A stretch of DNA of 64,000 nt from Mesorhizobium comanense (GTDB taxonomy: Bacteria > Pseudomonadota > Alphaproteobacteria > Rhizobiales > Rhizobiaceae): NCBI RefSeq assembly GCF_005503535.1, contig NZ_SCNN01000003.1, positions 186,001 through 250,000 on the forward strand, written 5' to 3'. The notes below the pieces were generated by a model. It was not told where the DNA came from. It made no database searches and saw only the letters and a list, made by a program, of their open reading frames with translations. Positions 42,763 through 51,029 of the stretch are shown here, piece after piece. The position numbers and the translations under genes were made by a program. The stretch's first letter is position 1. Each line of letters opens with the position of its first letter.

Positions 42763-44631
42763 CTACGATGGCCGCTTCTTCGTCTTCTTGTGCTCTGGCG
42801 GACCGGCATTGTCGAATTTCGGCTTGCCCGGCTTCTTCGCCCAAGGCTTTGCCTCATGCGCGGCTGCCGGGCGCTGGTCGGCCGCGGCCGGCGCACGCTT
42901 CTCGAATTTGCGCTTCGGCGCGTTCGGATCGAACGGCGCCTTGCCGCGATGCGGTTTCTTGTCCGGGCTTGGCGGCTGATAGCCGGCTCGCGACAGGTCC
43001 GGCGTGCCGTCCAGCCGCTTCACCACGATGTTGCCCTGCAATTTGCGGTCGGGGCCGATCGCCGCGGAAAACCGCTCGGCCCAGTCGGCCGATATCTGCA
43101 CGAAGGTCTCTTCCGGCTGCATCTTGATGGCGCCGATCTCGCGCTTGGAAATGCTGCCGGCGCGGCAGAGCATCGGGATCAGCCAGCGCGGCTCGGCATT
43201 TTGCCGGCGTCCGACCGACAGCGAGAACCAGACGCTGGCGCCGAAATCGTCGCGCCGGCTGGGGGCCTCGTCGCGGGGCGCGAACTTTTCGCCCGCCGGC
43301 CTTTCACGCGACGGCGTGAAAGGTGCTACGTCCATCAGATCCTCGGGCGCCGAGCGGCTGGCGCGGCATTGGCGCACGAAGGCGGCGGCCACCTGCTCGG
43401 CGCCATGTTTGGCAAGCAGCGCCTCGATGAAGGCGCGCTCGTCATCCTTGACCGGTTCGTCGAAGGCGGCATCGGCAAGGATGCGCTCGTCGTCGCGCTT
43501 GATCACCTCGTCGGCCGAAGGCGGGCTTGCCCAGGTCGCCTTCAGCCCCGCACTCTGCAGCAGCCTCTCGGCACGCCGGCGGGCGCTGCCAGGCACGATC
43601 AGCGCGCTGACGCCCTTGCGCCCGGCCCGCCCGGTGCGGCCGCTGCGGTGCAGCAGCGTTTCGGGATTGGTCGGCAGGTCGGCGTGCACCACCAAGTCGA
43701 GATTGGGCAGGTCGATGCCGCGCGCGGCGACATCGGTGGCGATGCAGACCTTGGCGCGGCCATCGCGCATCGCCTGCAGCGCGTGGCTGCGCTCGTTCTG
43801 GCTGAGTTCGCCCGACAGCGCCACGACCGAAAAATTGCGGTTGTTGAAGCGCGCGGTAAGATGGTTGACGGCGGCGCGCGTGTTGCAGAACACCAGCGCG
43901 TTCTTGGCTTCGTAGTAGCGCAGCACGTTGATGATGGCGTTCTCGCGGTCGGCCTGGGCAACGCTGAGCGCCCGGTATTCGATGTCGAGATGCTGTTTTT
44001 CCTCGCCGGCCGCCGAGATGCGCACGGCGTCGCGCTGATAGCCCTGCGCCAGCGTGGCGATGGAACGTGGCACTGTGGCCGAGAACATCAGCGTGCGGCG
44101 GTCGGCCGGGGCGGCGTCGAGGATGAATTCGAGGTCCTCGCGAAAACCGAGATCGAGCATCTCGTCGGCTTCGTCGAGGACAACCGCCCTCAGCGCCGAC
44201 ATGTCGAGCGAATTTCGCGTGATGTGGTCGCGCAGGCGGCCGGGCGTGCCGACGACGATATGGGCGCCGCGTTCCAGCGCGCGCCGTTCGGTGCGCATGT
44301 CCATGCCGCCGACGCAGGAGGCCACGGTGGCGCCGGTCAATTCATAGAGCCATTCCAGTTCTCGCGTTACCTGGAGCGCGAGTTCGCGCGTCGGCGCCAC
44401 GGCCAGGGCCAGCGGTGCCGAAGCGGCGTCAAAGCGCTCGGCGCCGGACAGAAGCGTCGGCGCCATGGCAAGGCCGAAGGCGACAGTCTTGCCCGAGCCG
44501 GTCTGGGCGGAGACCAGCGCATCGGCCTGGCCGAGTTCCAGCACCGCCTTCTGCACGGGCGTCAGTTCGGAATAGCCGCGTTTTTCCAGCGCCTTCGCCA
44601 GCGCGGGAACGATACGTTCGAAGTTGGACAT
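42763..44631 (-). CDS. DEAD-box RNA helicase with DbpA-type C-terminal domain
   Basis: The 622-residue protein carries the full helicase set: Q-motif, ALVSAQTGSGKTVAFGLAMA (motif I), APTRELALQVTRELEWLYEL (Ia), VGTPGRLRDHIT (Ib), VVLDEADEMLDLGFREDLEF (DEAD), FSATVPRSIATLAQ (SAT), and ATDVAARGIDLPNLDLVVHA and HRSGRTGRAGRKG (V, VI). The C-terminal part (VWFSLSVGRRQNAEPRWLIP, MQPEETFVQISADWAERFSA) is a DbpA-like RNA-binding domain, then a basic, Lys/Pro-rich tail. It resembles the DeaD/CsdA-like alphaproteobacterial RNA helicases in ribosome maturation or cold adaptation. Converges with DUF3291. Confidence 0.93.
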   Translation of the reverse strand: MSNFERIVPALAKALEKRGYSELTPVQKAVLELGQADALVSAQTGSGKTVAFGLAMAPTLLSGAERFDAASAPLALAVAPTRELALQVTRELEWLYELTGATVASCVGGMDMRTERRALERGAHIVVGTPGRLRDHITRNSLDMSALRAVVLDEADEMLDLGFREDLEFILDAAPADRRTLMFSATVPRSIATLAQGYQRDAVRISAAGEEKQHLDIEYRALSVAQADRENAIINVLRYYEAKNALVFCNTRAAVNHLTARFNNRNFSVVALSGELSQNERSHALQAMRDGRAKVCIATDVAARGIDLPNLDLVVHADLPTNPETLLHRSGRTGRAGRKGVSALIVPGSARRRAERLLQSAGLKATWASPPSADEVIKRDDERILADAAFDEPVKDDERAFIEALLAKHGAEQVAAAFVRQCRASRSAPEDLMDVAPFTPSRERPAGEKFAPRDEAPSRRDDFGASVWFSLSVGRRQNAEPRWLIPMLCRAGSISKREIGAIKMQPEETFVQISADWAERFSAAIGPDRKLQGNIVVKRLDGTPDLSRAGYQPPSPDKKPHRGKAPFDPNAPKRKFEKRAPAAADQRPAAAHEAKPWAKKPGKPKFDNAGPPEHKKTKKRPS

Positions 44632-44764
44632 TTTTCTCTTTCGGAATTCGGGGTTCTGCGCTCATCGTGGAGCACAAGGCCGGGGCCGGCAGCGCCAGCC
44701 AAACAATCTTGGCCGTTCGTACTTCCTGCCGCCGCACTTGTACAGGGCGAGCGGCGCTGCCTTC

Positions 44765-44911
44765 CCTTCTCCCCTTGTGGGAGAAGGTGTCGCCGAAGGC
44801 GACGGATGAGGGGTGTTCCAGGGAACGCCGACGCCTCACTCCGCTGGAACACCCCTCATCCGTCTCGCCGCTAACGCGCCGATCCACCTTCTCCCACAGG
44901 GGGAGAAGGAA
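44765..44911. repeat. Long intergenic palindrome (gap 44632-45085)
   Basis: The left half runs CCTTCTCCCCTTGTGGGAGA onward to GGATGAGGGGTGTTCCAGGG; the right half mirrors it as CTGGAACACCCCTCATCC ... CCTTCTCCCACAGGGGGAGA. Each end is itself a hairpin (CCTTCTCCC/GGGAGAAGG). A similar end is at 46372-46397. On either side of it (44632-44764, 44912-45085) no gene is supported. Confidence 0.8.
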
Positions 44912-45085
44912 AGCCGCGCCTCGTCCCGATTGACTCCTGCCGCAAACCGCGTAAAAGCCCGCTTCGAACGGGATCGTTTTTCGATGCGCGGCCTCTTGAT
45001 GGCTCTTCTTGCATTCGATGCCCCCGGCCTCAATGCGAACCATTGGGCCGGGCGCTCAGACGCGTCCGTCCGTTCCAGCAAAACC

Positions 45086-45115
45086 ATGGCCAAAACCACC
45101 ACCAAAACGGTGTGA
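45086..45115 (+). CDS. Candidate Thr/Lys leader peptide of asd (MAKTTTKTV)
   Basis: A nine-codon frame ATG GCC AAA ACC ACC ACC AAA ACG GTG TGA encodes MAKTTTKTV, with four Thr and two Lys among nine residues, 105 bp upstream of asd. Aspartate semialdehyde is the shared precursor of lysine, threonine and methionine, so Thr/Lys codons are what a transcription attenuator of asd would need. Downstream are alternative hairpins ending in a T-run. No convincing ribosome site is visible, and the ribosome at the stop codon would not cover the antiterminator strand in the classical way. The peptide is a candidate only. Confidence 0.45.
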   Translation: MAKTTTKTV

Positions 45116-45138
45116 TTCCCTTGGCCTAACCACCCTCT

Positions 45139-45185
45139 CCCGGGTTCGGCCCGGGGGACGGAACCCGCATCGGCCGGCGGGTTTT
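45139..45185 (+). terminator. Candidate attenuator: two mutually exclusive structures before asd
   Basis: Hairpin CCCGGG/CCCGGG (45139-45155) is followed by AACCCGC/GCGGGTT (45162-45183) and a T-run (45182-45185), an intrinsic terminator shape. The strand CGGGTTC (45141-45147) can instead pair with GAACCCG (45161-45167), which removes the terminator's left arm. The terminator lies 36 bp upstream of asd and follows the candidate leader peptide. Confidence 0.55.
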
Positions 45186-45220
45186 CTCCAACAACCAAGC
45201 GGAGAGGGACAGGAGATCTT

Positions 45221-46255
45221 ATGAGTTTCAAGGTTGCGGTAGTCGGCGCCACGGGCAATGTGGGCCGCGAAATGCTCAACATTCTGGAAGAACGCGGCTT
45301 CCCGGTCAGCGAAGTGGTGGCGCTCGCCTCGCGACGCAGCCAGGGCACCGAAGTGTCCTTCGGCGACCGCACGCTGAAGGTCAGGGCACTCGACCAGTAT
45401 GATTTTTCCGACACCGACATCTGCGTCATGTCGGCCGGCGGCAACGTTTCCAAGGAATGGTCGCCCAAGATCGGCAAGCAGGGCTGCGTCGTCATCGATA
45501 ATTCCTCGGCCTTCCGCTATGATCAGGACGTGCCGCTCATCGTGCCGGAAGTGAACCCGGACGCGATCTCGCTGTTCACGCGCAAGAACATCATCGCCAA
45601 CCCGAACTGCTCGACGGCGCAGCTTGTCGTGGCGCTGAAGCCGCTGCACGACGTCGCCACCATTAAGCGCGTCGTCGTCGCCACCTACCAGTCGGTGTCG
45701 GGCGCCGGCAAGGAAGGCATGGACGAGCTGTTCACGCAGACCCGCGCGGTGTTCGTCGCCGACAGCGTCGACGTCAAGAAGTTCACCAAGCGCATCGCCT
45801 TCAACGTCATCCCGCATATCGACGTCTTCCTCGACGACGGCTTCACCAAGGAAGAGTGGAAGATGGTCGCCGAGACCAAGAAGATGCTCGACCCCAAGAT
45901 CAAGCTGACGGCGACCTGCGTGCGCGTGCCTGTCTTCATCGGCCATTCGGAAGCGGTCAACATCGAGTTCGAGAAGCCGATCACCGCCGATGAGGCGCGC
46001 GATATCCTGCGTGACGCCCCCGGCTGCCAGGTCTTGGACAAGCGCGAGGACGGCGGCTACATCACGCCGCTCGAATCGGCCGGCGAGGACGCGACCTTCA
46101 TCTCGCGCATCCGCGAGGATTCGACCGTCGACAACGGTTTGTCGATGTGGGTCGTCTCCGACAATCTGCGCAAGGGCGCAGCGCTGAACGCCGTACAGAT
46201 CGCCGAGCTGCTTATCGAGCGCGGCCTGATCCAGCCGAAGAAGAAGGCGGCCTGA
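45221..46255 (+). CDS. asd: Aspartate-semialdehyde dehydrogenase
   Basis: The 344-residue protein begins MSFKVAVVGATGNVGREMLN (NADP site) and contains the active-site Cys in NPNCSTAQLVVALKPL, and CVRVPVFIGHSEAVNIEFEK with the conserved Arg/His residues. It makes aspartate semialdehyde for lysine (and diaminopimelate), threonine and methionine synthesis. A good ribosome site (GGAGA) precedes it. The gene stands alone, as usual in Rhizobiales. The upstream candidate attenuator is treated separately. Confidence 0.97.
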   Translation: MSFKVAVVGATGNVGREMLNILEERGFPVSEVVALASRRSQGTEVSFGDRTLKVRALDQYDFSDTDICVMSAGGNVSKEWSPKIGKQGCVVIDNSSAFRYDQDVPLIVPEVNPDAISLFTRKNIIANPNCSTAQLVVALKPLHDVATIKRVVVATYQSVSGAGKEGMDELFTQTRAVFVADSVDVKKFTKRIAFNVIPHIDVFLDDGFTKEEWKMVAETKKMLDPKIKLTATCVRVPVFIGHSEAVNIEFEKPITADEARDILRDAPGCQVLDKREDGGYITPLESAGEDATFISRIREDSTVDNGLSMWVVSDNLRKGAALNAVQIAELLIERGLIQPKKKAA

Positions 46256-46371
46256 GGGCTGTTTGTTTTCGCTCACGGGCCGTATCGCCGCTGCCGCGGC
46301 GGGCCCTCCGCGGGGGCGCCGGACGACCGGCGGCCCGCAGTCGCGGGCTCGGCCTTCGGCCGTTGGAGTTT

Positions 46372-46432
46372 CCTTCTCCCCGTTCACGGGGAGAAGGTAC
46401 CCGAAGGGCGGATGAGGGGCGGCGCCAGCGTC
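46372..46432. repeat. RIME-like fragment after asd
   Basis: A hairpin CCTTCTCCCCG/CGGGGAGAAGG (46372-46397) continues into GGGCGGATGAGGGGCGGCGC, matching the end of the long palindrome at 44765-44911 and of the RIME-like copies. It lies between the convergent asd and ACT genes. Confidence 0.65.
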
Positions 46433-46449
46433 TCAAAAAGCCAGTGTTG

Positions 46450-46854
46450 TCACCGGCTCTCTTTCGCCAATTCCATCAGCAACCCCATCGCTTCCTCCGC
46501 TCGGTCGGCCGGTACGAACAGGTGGTCGTGGTAGAAGGCCGAGACCGGATTGACGCCCATGCCGGCGGTGGCCAGCCGCGTGGTGATGGCGGCAAGGAAG
46601 CCGACTGCCTCCAGCGACGAATGGATGTTCAGCGTGATCATCCGGCAGCGGAAAGAGGCGGTCAGTCCCGCGGCGCCGGCCTGCTCCTCGGTCACGATCA
46701 GCGTCAGGCCCTCGCGCTCGCGGAACACCATCACCGGGTCGAGGTCCTCCGGCTGCGGAACGCCTGAGGCCAGCGTGGCGAAGACGTAGGTGCCGTCGAG
46801 CAGTTCCGGCGTCATCGACGCCAGCAATGTTTTGAGATCGGTCTCGCCGGCCAT
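46450..46854 (-). CDS. ACT domain protein
   Basis: The 134-residue protein contains YVFATLASGVPQPEDLDPVM, a short ACT-like half, then FRCRMITLNIHSSLEAVGFL and AAITTRLATAGMGVNPVSAF, an ACT domain of the stand-alone type (COG3602/ACT_7-like). ACT domains bind amino acids. It is convergent with asd, 194 bp away; a regulatory link to amino-acid levels is possible but not shown. Confidence 0.85.
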   Translation of the reverse strand: MAGETDLKTLLASMTPELLDGTYVFATLASGVPQPEDLDPVMVFREREGLTLIVTEEQAGAAGLTASFRCRMITLNIHSSLEAVGFLAAITTRLATAGMGVNPVSAFYHDHLFVPADRAEEAMGLLMELAKESR

Positions 46855-47038
46855 TTTTCCCGCCTGAACAAGGATGGGCCACGGCCCGCAGACCTTTCAA
46901 TATCCGTCCCGGGCGGCCGCCGATAGTGTGCAGGCCGCGCGAACGACATGACGATGTCGCTGGCGACCGGGCTTGCGGACACGCCGCGTCGCACAATAGA
47001 GGAACTGAGGGCCGGCGCCGGTCCCTGAAAGGCCTTCG

Positions 47039-47944
47039 ATGATCGTCCGTCCGCGCCCCACATTCCTGCAGCTGTTCTTCATCATGCGCGGCTCCGTGGT
47101 GCCGCGCATCCTGCCGCAGATCTTCGGCTTCGCCATCTATTCGGCCGTGATCCTTGCCCTGGCGCGCTGGTTCCAGCTCGATCTCGGCGTCTTCAACATC
47201 ACGCCGTTCGGCCTGGTGGGGGTGACGCTGTCGATCTATCTCTCGTTCCGCAACAATGCCGCCTACGACCGCTGGTGGGAGGCGCGCAAGCTGTGGGGGG
47301 CGCTGGTCTTCGAAATCCGCAACCTGGCGCGCGCCACGACGAGCCTCATCGACGATCGGGGCGAACAGCGCGCTTTGCTCATGGAGGCGCTTGCCTTCTG
47401 CCATTTCCTGCGCGGACAGTTGCGCAAGATCGACAGCAGAAAGGACGCCAGCGCGTTCATCGCCACCGAGGCGGATACGGCGGCAGGCTTCGCCAACCCG
47501 GCCGATGAAATGGTCAGGCGCATGGGCCGCCGCGCCAATGCGCGGCGCCGGACCGGCGATGTCGACCCGATCGGCTTCCGCATCCTGGATGAAAGGCTGG
47601 CGGCCATCACCGCCATCCAGGCGGGCTGCGAGCGGATCGCCGGCACGCCGCTGCCTTTCGCCTACACGCTTCTGGTGCATCGCACGGCCTATATCGTTTG
47701 CCTGCTGCTGCCGATCGGGCTGATCTCGACCACCGGCTGGGCAACGCCGCTGTTCACGGCGCTGATCGCCTATACGTTCTTCGGCCTCGACGCGCTCTCG
47801 GAAGAGCTCGAGGATCCGTTCGGCACCGAGGCCAACGACCTTGCGCTCGATGGCTTGTGCCGCGTCTGCGAAATCTCGGTGTTCGAGGCGCTGGGCGAGA
47901 CGCCGCCGAAAATGCTGCCGGCGGAGAAGTTCTATTTTTCGTAA
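47039..47944 (+). CDS. Bestrophin-family (UPF0187) anion channel protein
   Basis: The 301-residue protein begins MIVRPRPTFLQLFFIMRGSV and has four hydrophobic segments: FGFAIYSAVILALARWFQLD, ITPFGLVGVTLSIYLSFRNN, FAYTLLVHRTAYIVCLLLPI, and TPLFTALIAYTFFGLDALSE. The motif NNAAYDRWWEARKLWG and the terminal DALSEELEDPFGTEANDLAL are bestrophin/YneE signatures. Bacterial bestrophins form pentameric channels for monovalent ions. Family length is normal. Confidence 0.92.
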   Translation: MIVRPRPTFLQLFFIMRGSVVPRILPQIFGFAIYSAVILALARWFQLDLGVFNITPFGLVGVTLSIYLSFRNNAAYDRWWEARKLWGALVFEIRNLARATTSLIDDRGEQRALLMEALAFCHFLRGQLRKIDSRKDASAFIATEADTAAGFANPADEMVRRMGRRANARRRTGDVDPIGFRILDERLAAITAIQAGCERIAGTPLPFAYTLLVHRTAYIVCLLLPIGLISTTGWATPLFTALIAYTFFGLDALSEELEDPFGTEANDLALDGLCRVCEISVFEALGETPPKMLPAEKFYFS

Positions 47945-48079
47945 GAGCGCAGGATCGGACAGCGCTGTCCCAGCCAACGATTTTTGCCCTAAAAGAACCC
48001 TGTCCTGTAGGATTTCCGCTTCACCGCACGTCCTTGGTCTGACCCCCGATGAAGGGGCGAACCATCTGGAGGGACAACA

Positions 48080-48490
48080 ATGAGTATTTCCGAAACCGCG
48101 CCCATTTCTTCGGGCGCCCTGTGGACCGGCCGCGTGCTCAGCGGTCTCATCGTGCTGTTCATGATCTTCGACGGCGCCATCAAGCTGCCGCCGCTCGACG
48201 TGGTGACCCAGACCATGGTGCCGCTCGGCTGGCCCGCAGATCCCGGCGTGGCGCGCATGCTGGGCGTCATCGGCCTGATCGCGACGGCACTCTATGCGCT
48301 GCCGCGCAGTTCGGTGCTCGGCGCCATCCTGCTCACCGCCTACATGGGCGGCGCCATCGCCACCAATGCGCGGATCGGCAATCCGCTGTTTTCGCACACG
48401 CTGTTCGGCGTCTATCTCGGCATCATCCTGTGGGGCGGCCTCTATCTGCGCGATCCCAGGCTGCGCGCCCTGATCCCGTTCAGCCGATAG
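48080..48490 (+). CDS. DoxX-like membrane protein
   Basis: The 136-residue protein has four hydrophobic segments: TGRVLSGLIVLFMIFDGAIK, LGVIGLIATALYALPRSSV, VLGAILLTAYMGGAIATNAR, and LFGVYLGIILWGGLYLRDPR. The FMIFDGAIKLP motif is typical of DoxX-like (DUF1304-related) proteins in alphaproteobacteria. GGAGGG lies before the ATG, and a terminator follows its stop. Function is unknown. Confidence 0.88.
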   Translation: MSISETAPISSGALWTGRVLSGLIVLFMIFDGAIKLPPLDVVTQTMVPLGWPADPGVARMLGVIGLIATALYALPRSSVLGAILLTAYMGGAIATNARIGNPLFSHTLFGVYLGIILWGGLYLRDPRLRALIPFSR

Positions 48491-48546
48491 AGCGTTACCG
48501 GCGAAAACGGAATCGCCGGCAATGCTCTATCTTTTTGTTTTTCAAG
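48488..48546 (+). terminator. Rho-independent terminator after the DoxX-like gene
   Basis: Stem GAGCGTTACCGGCG / CGCCGGCAATGCTC pairs at 13 of 14 positions (one wobble), with a 10-nt loop, and is followed by T-rich sequence CTTTTTGTTTTTC. It begins at the stop codon. Confidence 0.85.
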
Positions 48547-48594
48547 CAATTTCCGGACGCAAAACCGCTTCGCACTTTTGCTGGAATTGCTCTA
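48546..48594. repeat. Rhizobial GAGCAATTCC repeat, inverted copy
   Basis: On the minus strand it reads AGAGCAATTCCAGCAAAAGT, GCGAAGCGGTTTTGCGTCCG and GAAATTGC, nearly the core found at 19568-19611 on the plus strand. Confidence 0.8.
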
Positions 48595-48612
48595 GGCACG
48601 AGGGAGAGAAAC

Positions 48613-49140
48613 ATGTTCAGCACCATCCTCATCATCCTGCTCGTCATCGTCGCGGCGGTCCTCATCTATGCCGCGACGCGGCCAAATGATTTCGTCACCA
48701 CGCGCACGGCCACCATCAAGGCCCGGCCGGAAGCCATTTTTCCGCTGATCAACGATTTCAGGCGGTGGCCGGAATGGTCGCCATACGAGAAACTCGATCC
48801 CGGCATGCGGCGCACGCTGTCGGGTTCCGAAAGCGGCCAGGGCGCCGCCTATTCCTGGGAAGGCAACGGCAAGGCCGGCAAGGGGCGCATGGAGATCGTC
48901 AAATCGGTGCCGTCCTCGCTGGTGGCGCTCAAGCTCGACTTCGAAAAGCCGTTCCGGGCCAACAACAGCGTCGACTTCACCTTGACGCCGTCGGGCGACG
49001 GCACCGCCGTCTCCTGGGCAATGCGTGGCAGCCGGCCCTTCATTGCCAAGCTGATGGGCCTGTTCATGAATTTCGACACGCTGATCGGCAGGGATTTCGA
49101 GGCCGGGCTCGCCAATCTGAAGCGCCTCACCGAGGCATGA
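48613..49140 (+). CDS. Membrane-anchored SRPBCC protein
   Basis: The 175-residue product starts with a transmembrane segment (MFSTILIILLVIVAAVLIYA) and continues as an SRPBCC domain: NDFVTTRTATIKARPEAIFP, INDFRRWPEWSPYEKLDPGM, FTLTPSGDGTAVSWAMRGSR. It belongs to the group of SRPBCC proteins often annotated as polyketide cyclase/dehydrase. A ribosome site AGGGAGAG precedes it. It may be separate from the DoxX-like gene because a terminator lies between. Confidence 0.9.
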   Translation: MFSTILIILLVIVAAVLIYAATRPNDFVTTRTATIKARPEAIFPLINDFRRWPEWSPYEKLDPGMRRTLSGSESGQGAAYSWEGNGKAGKGRMEIVKSVPSSLVALKLDFEKPFRANNSVDFTLTPSGDGTAVSWAMRGSRPFIAKLMGLFMNFDTLIGRDFEAGLANLKRLTEA

Positions 49141-49258
49141 TCGCCACGGACCATTCGTCAGCTTCCATTTCTATTGTCGTCGATCGGGATCAAATCAGCC
49201 GTTCGGGAGTTAAGCACGAGGCGGCGAAACGGCCATGCCTTGTGTGAGAGGAACGACA

Positions 49259-49519
49259 ATGAAGAAAATCATGACCATTCTGGTGCTGGCGACGGCTCTG
49301 GGCGCGTGCTCGCAGACCGAAAAAGGCGCGGCTGTCGGCGGACTCGGCGGTGCCGCGATCGGCGCCGCAGTTGCCGGAGATCCCGTCCAGGGAGCCGTGG
49401 TCGGCGGCGCGGTCGGCGCTATCGCCGGGGCGTTGATCGGCCGCGCGAACGAACCTGGCGAATGCCGCTACCGTCGCCATGGCCGCGTCTACATCGATCG
49501 CTGTCCGAGCGGCTACTGA
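49259..49519 (+). CDS. Small glycine-zipper lipoprotein
   Basis: The 86-residue protein begins MKKIMTILVLATALGACSQT, a lipobox (LGAC) with Cys17 as the lipidation site. The mature part is Gly/Ala-rich (EKGAAVGGLGGAAIGAAVAG and VVGGAVGAIAGALIGRANEP), a glycine-zipper segment of the YMGG-like type, ending in a basic tail with two Cys. Such small lipoproteins are inserted in membranes. A terminator follows the stop. Confidence 0.88.
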   Translation: MKKIMTILVLATALGACSQTEKGAAVGGLGGAAIGAAVAGDPVQGAVVGGAVGAIAGALIGRANEPGECRYRRHGRVYIDRCPSGY

Positions 49520-49533
49520 CCGGCGGACGGGAG

Positions 49534-49565
49534 AAAAAAACGGCGGGCCTGTGCCCGCCGTTTTT
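49534..49565 (+). terminator. Rho-independent terminator after the lipoprotein gene
   Basis: The stem ACGGCGGGC..GCCCGCCGT with loop CTGT or so is flanked by A-runs and T-runs, so it may be bidirectional. Its core is the reverse complement of the rpsP terminator at 50198-50224. Confidence 0.9.
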
Positions 49566-49704
49566 CTGTGCCGGGCGCTAGTCTAGAGGAGCTTGCCCGC
49601 CGGCTCCGGCAGGCATTTCGCATCGCCACCCGACTTGTCCCCGCCTCAGCGAGGTGTGATCGTCCGGGACCTGCCCGCGCGGAACCGCGCTACATCAGGC
49701 CAAA

Positions 49705-50103
49705 TCATGGAATGCTGAAGGGCGCCGAGTCCACAACCGTTCCGTCGATGGCCAGATCGACACGATAGGTGCCAACCGGCCACCCCGCCGTGGGCTTGCT
49801 GAGTTGCGTATCCGCCTCGGTGTTCTCTCCGACAGGGAGGTCAACCTTGTCGATCGTATAGTTGGCTGGCGCAGCGCCATGAGAATCGATCGAAATCCAG
49901 GAGAATGTGATCGTCGACGTGGCGGGGATGTCCACCAGGTCCGCCGACAAATAGATGACCGGTGTGTCCGCGGGGAATTCGTTTTGGGGCTCGCCCCCCT
50001 TCGTCGCTGAAACGACGATGTTGTCGAACCCGGCCGCCTGGGCCGGCATGGCAAGGGTTAGCGCCGCGATGGCCGCGATGGCCAGAACCAGAACTGATTT
50101 CAA
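49705..50103 (-). CDS. Exported hypothetical protein
   Basis: The 132-residue protein has a signal peptide (MKSVLVLAIAAIAALTLAMP AQA), then a short beta-rich mature chain with FDNIVVSATKGGEPQNEFPA, STITFSWISIDSHGAAPANY and GWPVGTYRVDLAIDGTVVDS. The sequence recalls immunoglobulin-like or DUF-type periplasmic domains, but I do not assign a family. It is flanked by two inverted copies of a 27-bp terminator core. Confidence 0.75.
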   Translation of the reverse strand: MKSVLVLAIAAIAALTLAMPAQAAGFDNIVVSATKGGEPQNEFPADTPVIYLSADLVDIPATSTITFSWISIDSHGAAPANYTIDKVDLPVGENTEADTQLSKPTAGWPVGTYRVDLAIDGTVVDSAPFSIP

Positions 50104-50197
50104 GACTCACACCTCTCTGAGGCCGGCAGAAAATCAACGTCGGGGTGCTTCGTCAAGTGGGGCGCAGGCGATGCCGGGGCGAGATAGGCTGAACAGC

Positions 50198-50224
50198 AAA
50201 ACGGCGGGCACAGGCCCGCCGTTT
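50198..50224 (-). terminator. Rho-independent terminator after rpsP
   Basis: AACGGCGGGC..GCCCGCCGTT hairpin with A-run and T-run, just past the rpsP stop. It ends the ffh-chorismate mutase-rpsP unit. Confidence 0.9.
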
Positions 50225-50246
50225 CGTCGGTGCGATGAAGCAATAT

Positions 50247-50645
50247 TTACTCGGCGGAGGCGGCTTCCTCGGCCGGGGCCGCGGCAGCGGCCGCAACGGC
50301 TGCTGCTGCGTCGTCCTGCGCCTTCTTCAGAAGCGCGGCGCGTTCCTGCGCCTTCTTGCCCGGCTCGGCCTTCTTCGGGTTGGAGCGGGCGTCGCGCTTG
50401 GCAAGGCCGGCCTCGTCGAGGAAGCGCAGCACGCGGTCGGTCGGCTGGGCGCCGTGCGACAGCCAATGCTTGACGCGGTCGGCGTCGACCTTGACGCGCT
50501 CGCCGTCCTTCGGCAGCAGCGGGTTCCAGGAACCGAGCGCCTCGATGAAGCGGCCGTCGCGGGGCGAACGGGCGTCGGCGACGACGACGTGGTAGTAGGG
50601 ACGCTTCTTCGAGCCCGCACGGGCCAGTCTGATCTTCAGTGCCAT
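50247..50645 (-). CDS. rpsP: 30S ribosomal protein S16
   Basis: The 132-residue protein begins [20 protein letters not shown] and has the S16 core ([52 protein letters not shown]). The C-terminal extension is Ala-rich ([18 protein letters not shown]), which is longer than in enterobacteria but normal for rhizobia. It is the last gene of a unit with ffh and chorismate mutase. The usual rimM and trmD do not follow; a terminator does. Confidence 0.97.
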   Translation of the reverse strand: MALKIRLARAGSKKRPYYHVVVADARSPRDGRFIEALGSWNPLLPKDGERVKVDADRVKHWLSHGAQPTDRVLRFLDEAGLAKRDARSNPKKAEPGKKAQERAALLKKAQDDAAAAVAAAAAAPAEEAASAE

Positions 50646-50694
50646 TCTTTTTCTCCTAAAAGCTCTGATTCCGTTGATTGATCTCGGTTGGGTC

Positions 50695-51021
50695 TCAACC
50701 GGTTTTCGTCACGCCGTTTGCAGCGGCGATCTGTTCGTGGTGGCGGATCACTTCGCGGACGACGAAGTTCAGGAACTTCTCCGCGAAATCGGGGTCGAGA
50801 TGCGCGTCCTTGGCCAGCTGGCGCAGACGGGCGATCTGCTGCTGCTCGCGCGCCGGATCGGCAGGCGGCAGGCCATGCTCGGCCTTCAGCACGCCCACAG
50901 CCTTGGTGCAGCGGAAGCGCTCGGCCAGCATGTGGATGAGGGCTGCGTCGATGTTGTCGATCGAAGCGCGGTAGCCGGCCAGGATGGTGCGGGCGTCGGC
51001 CATGTCCTTTTCTTCGTTCAT
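50695..51021 (-). CDS. Chorismate mutase (AroQ class)
   Basis: The chosen ATG at 51021 gives 108 residues; a GTG at 51033 overlapping the ffh stop is possible and ATG 51003 would give the shortest form. The helical AroQ pattern is clear: [60 protein letters not shown] and [20 protein letters not shown]. It converts chorismate to prephenate for Phe and Tyr synthesis. No fused prephenate dehydratase is present. Its place between ffh and rpsP is the standard rhizobial order. Confidence 0.9.
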   Translation of the reverse strand: MNEEKDMADARTILAGYRASIDNIDAALIHMLAERFRCTKAVGVLKAEHGLPPADPAREQQQIARLRQLAKDAHLDPDFAEKFLNFVVREVIRHHEQIAAANGVTKTG

Positions 51022-51029
51022 GCGTTTTC

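Noticed and set aside
44765..45085. Promoter elements for asd
   Set aside because: No convincing -35/-10 pair could be fixed by eye in the palindrome-rich leader.
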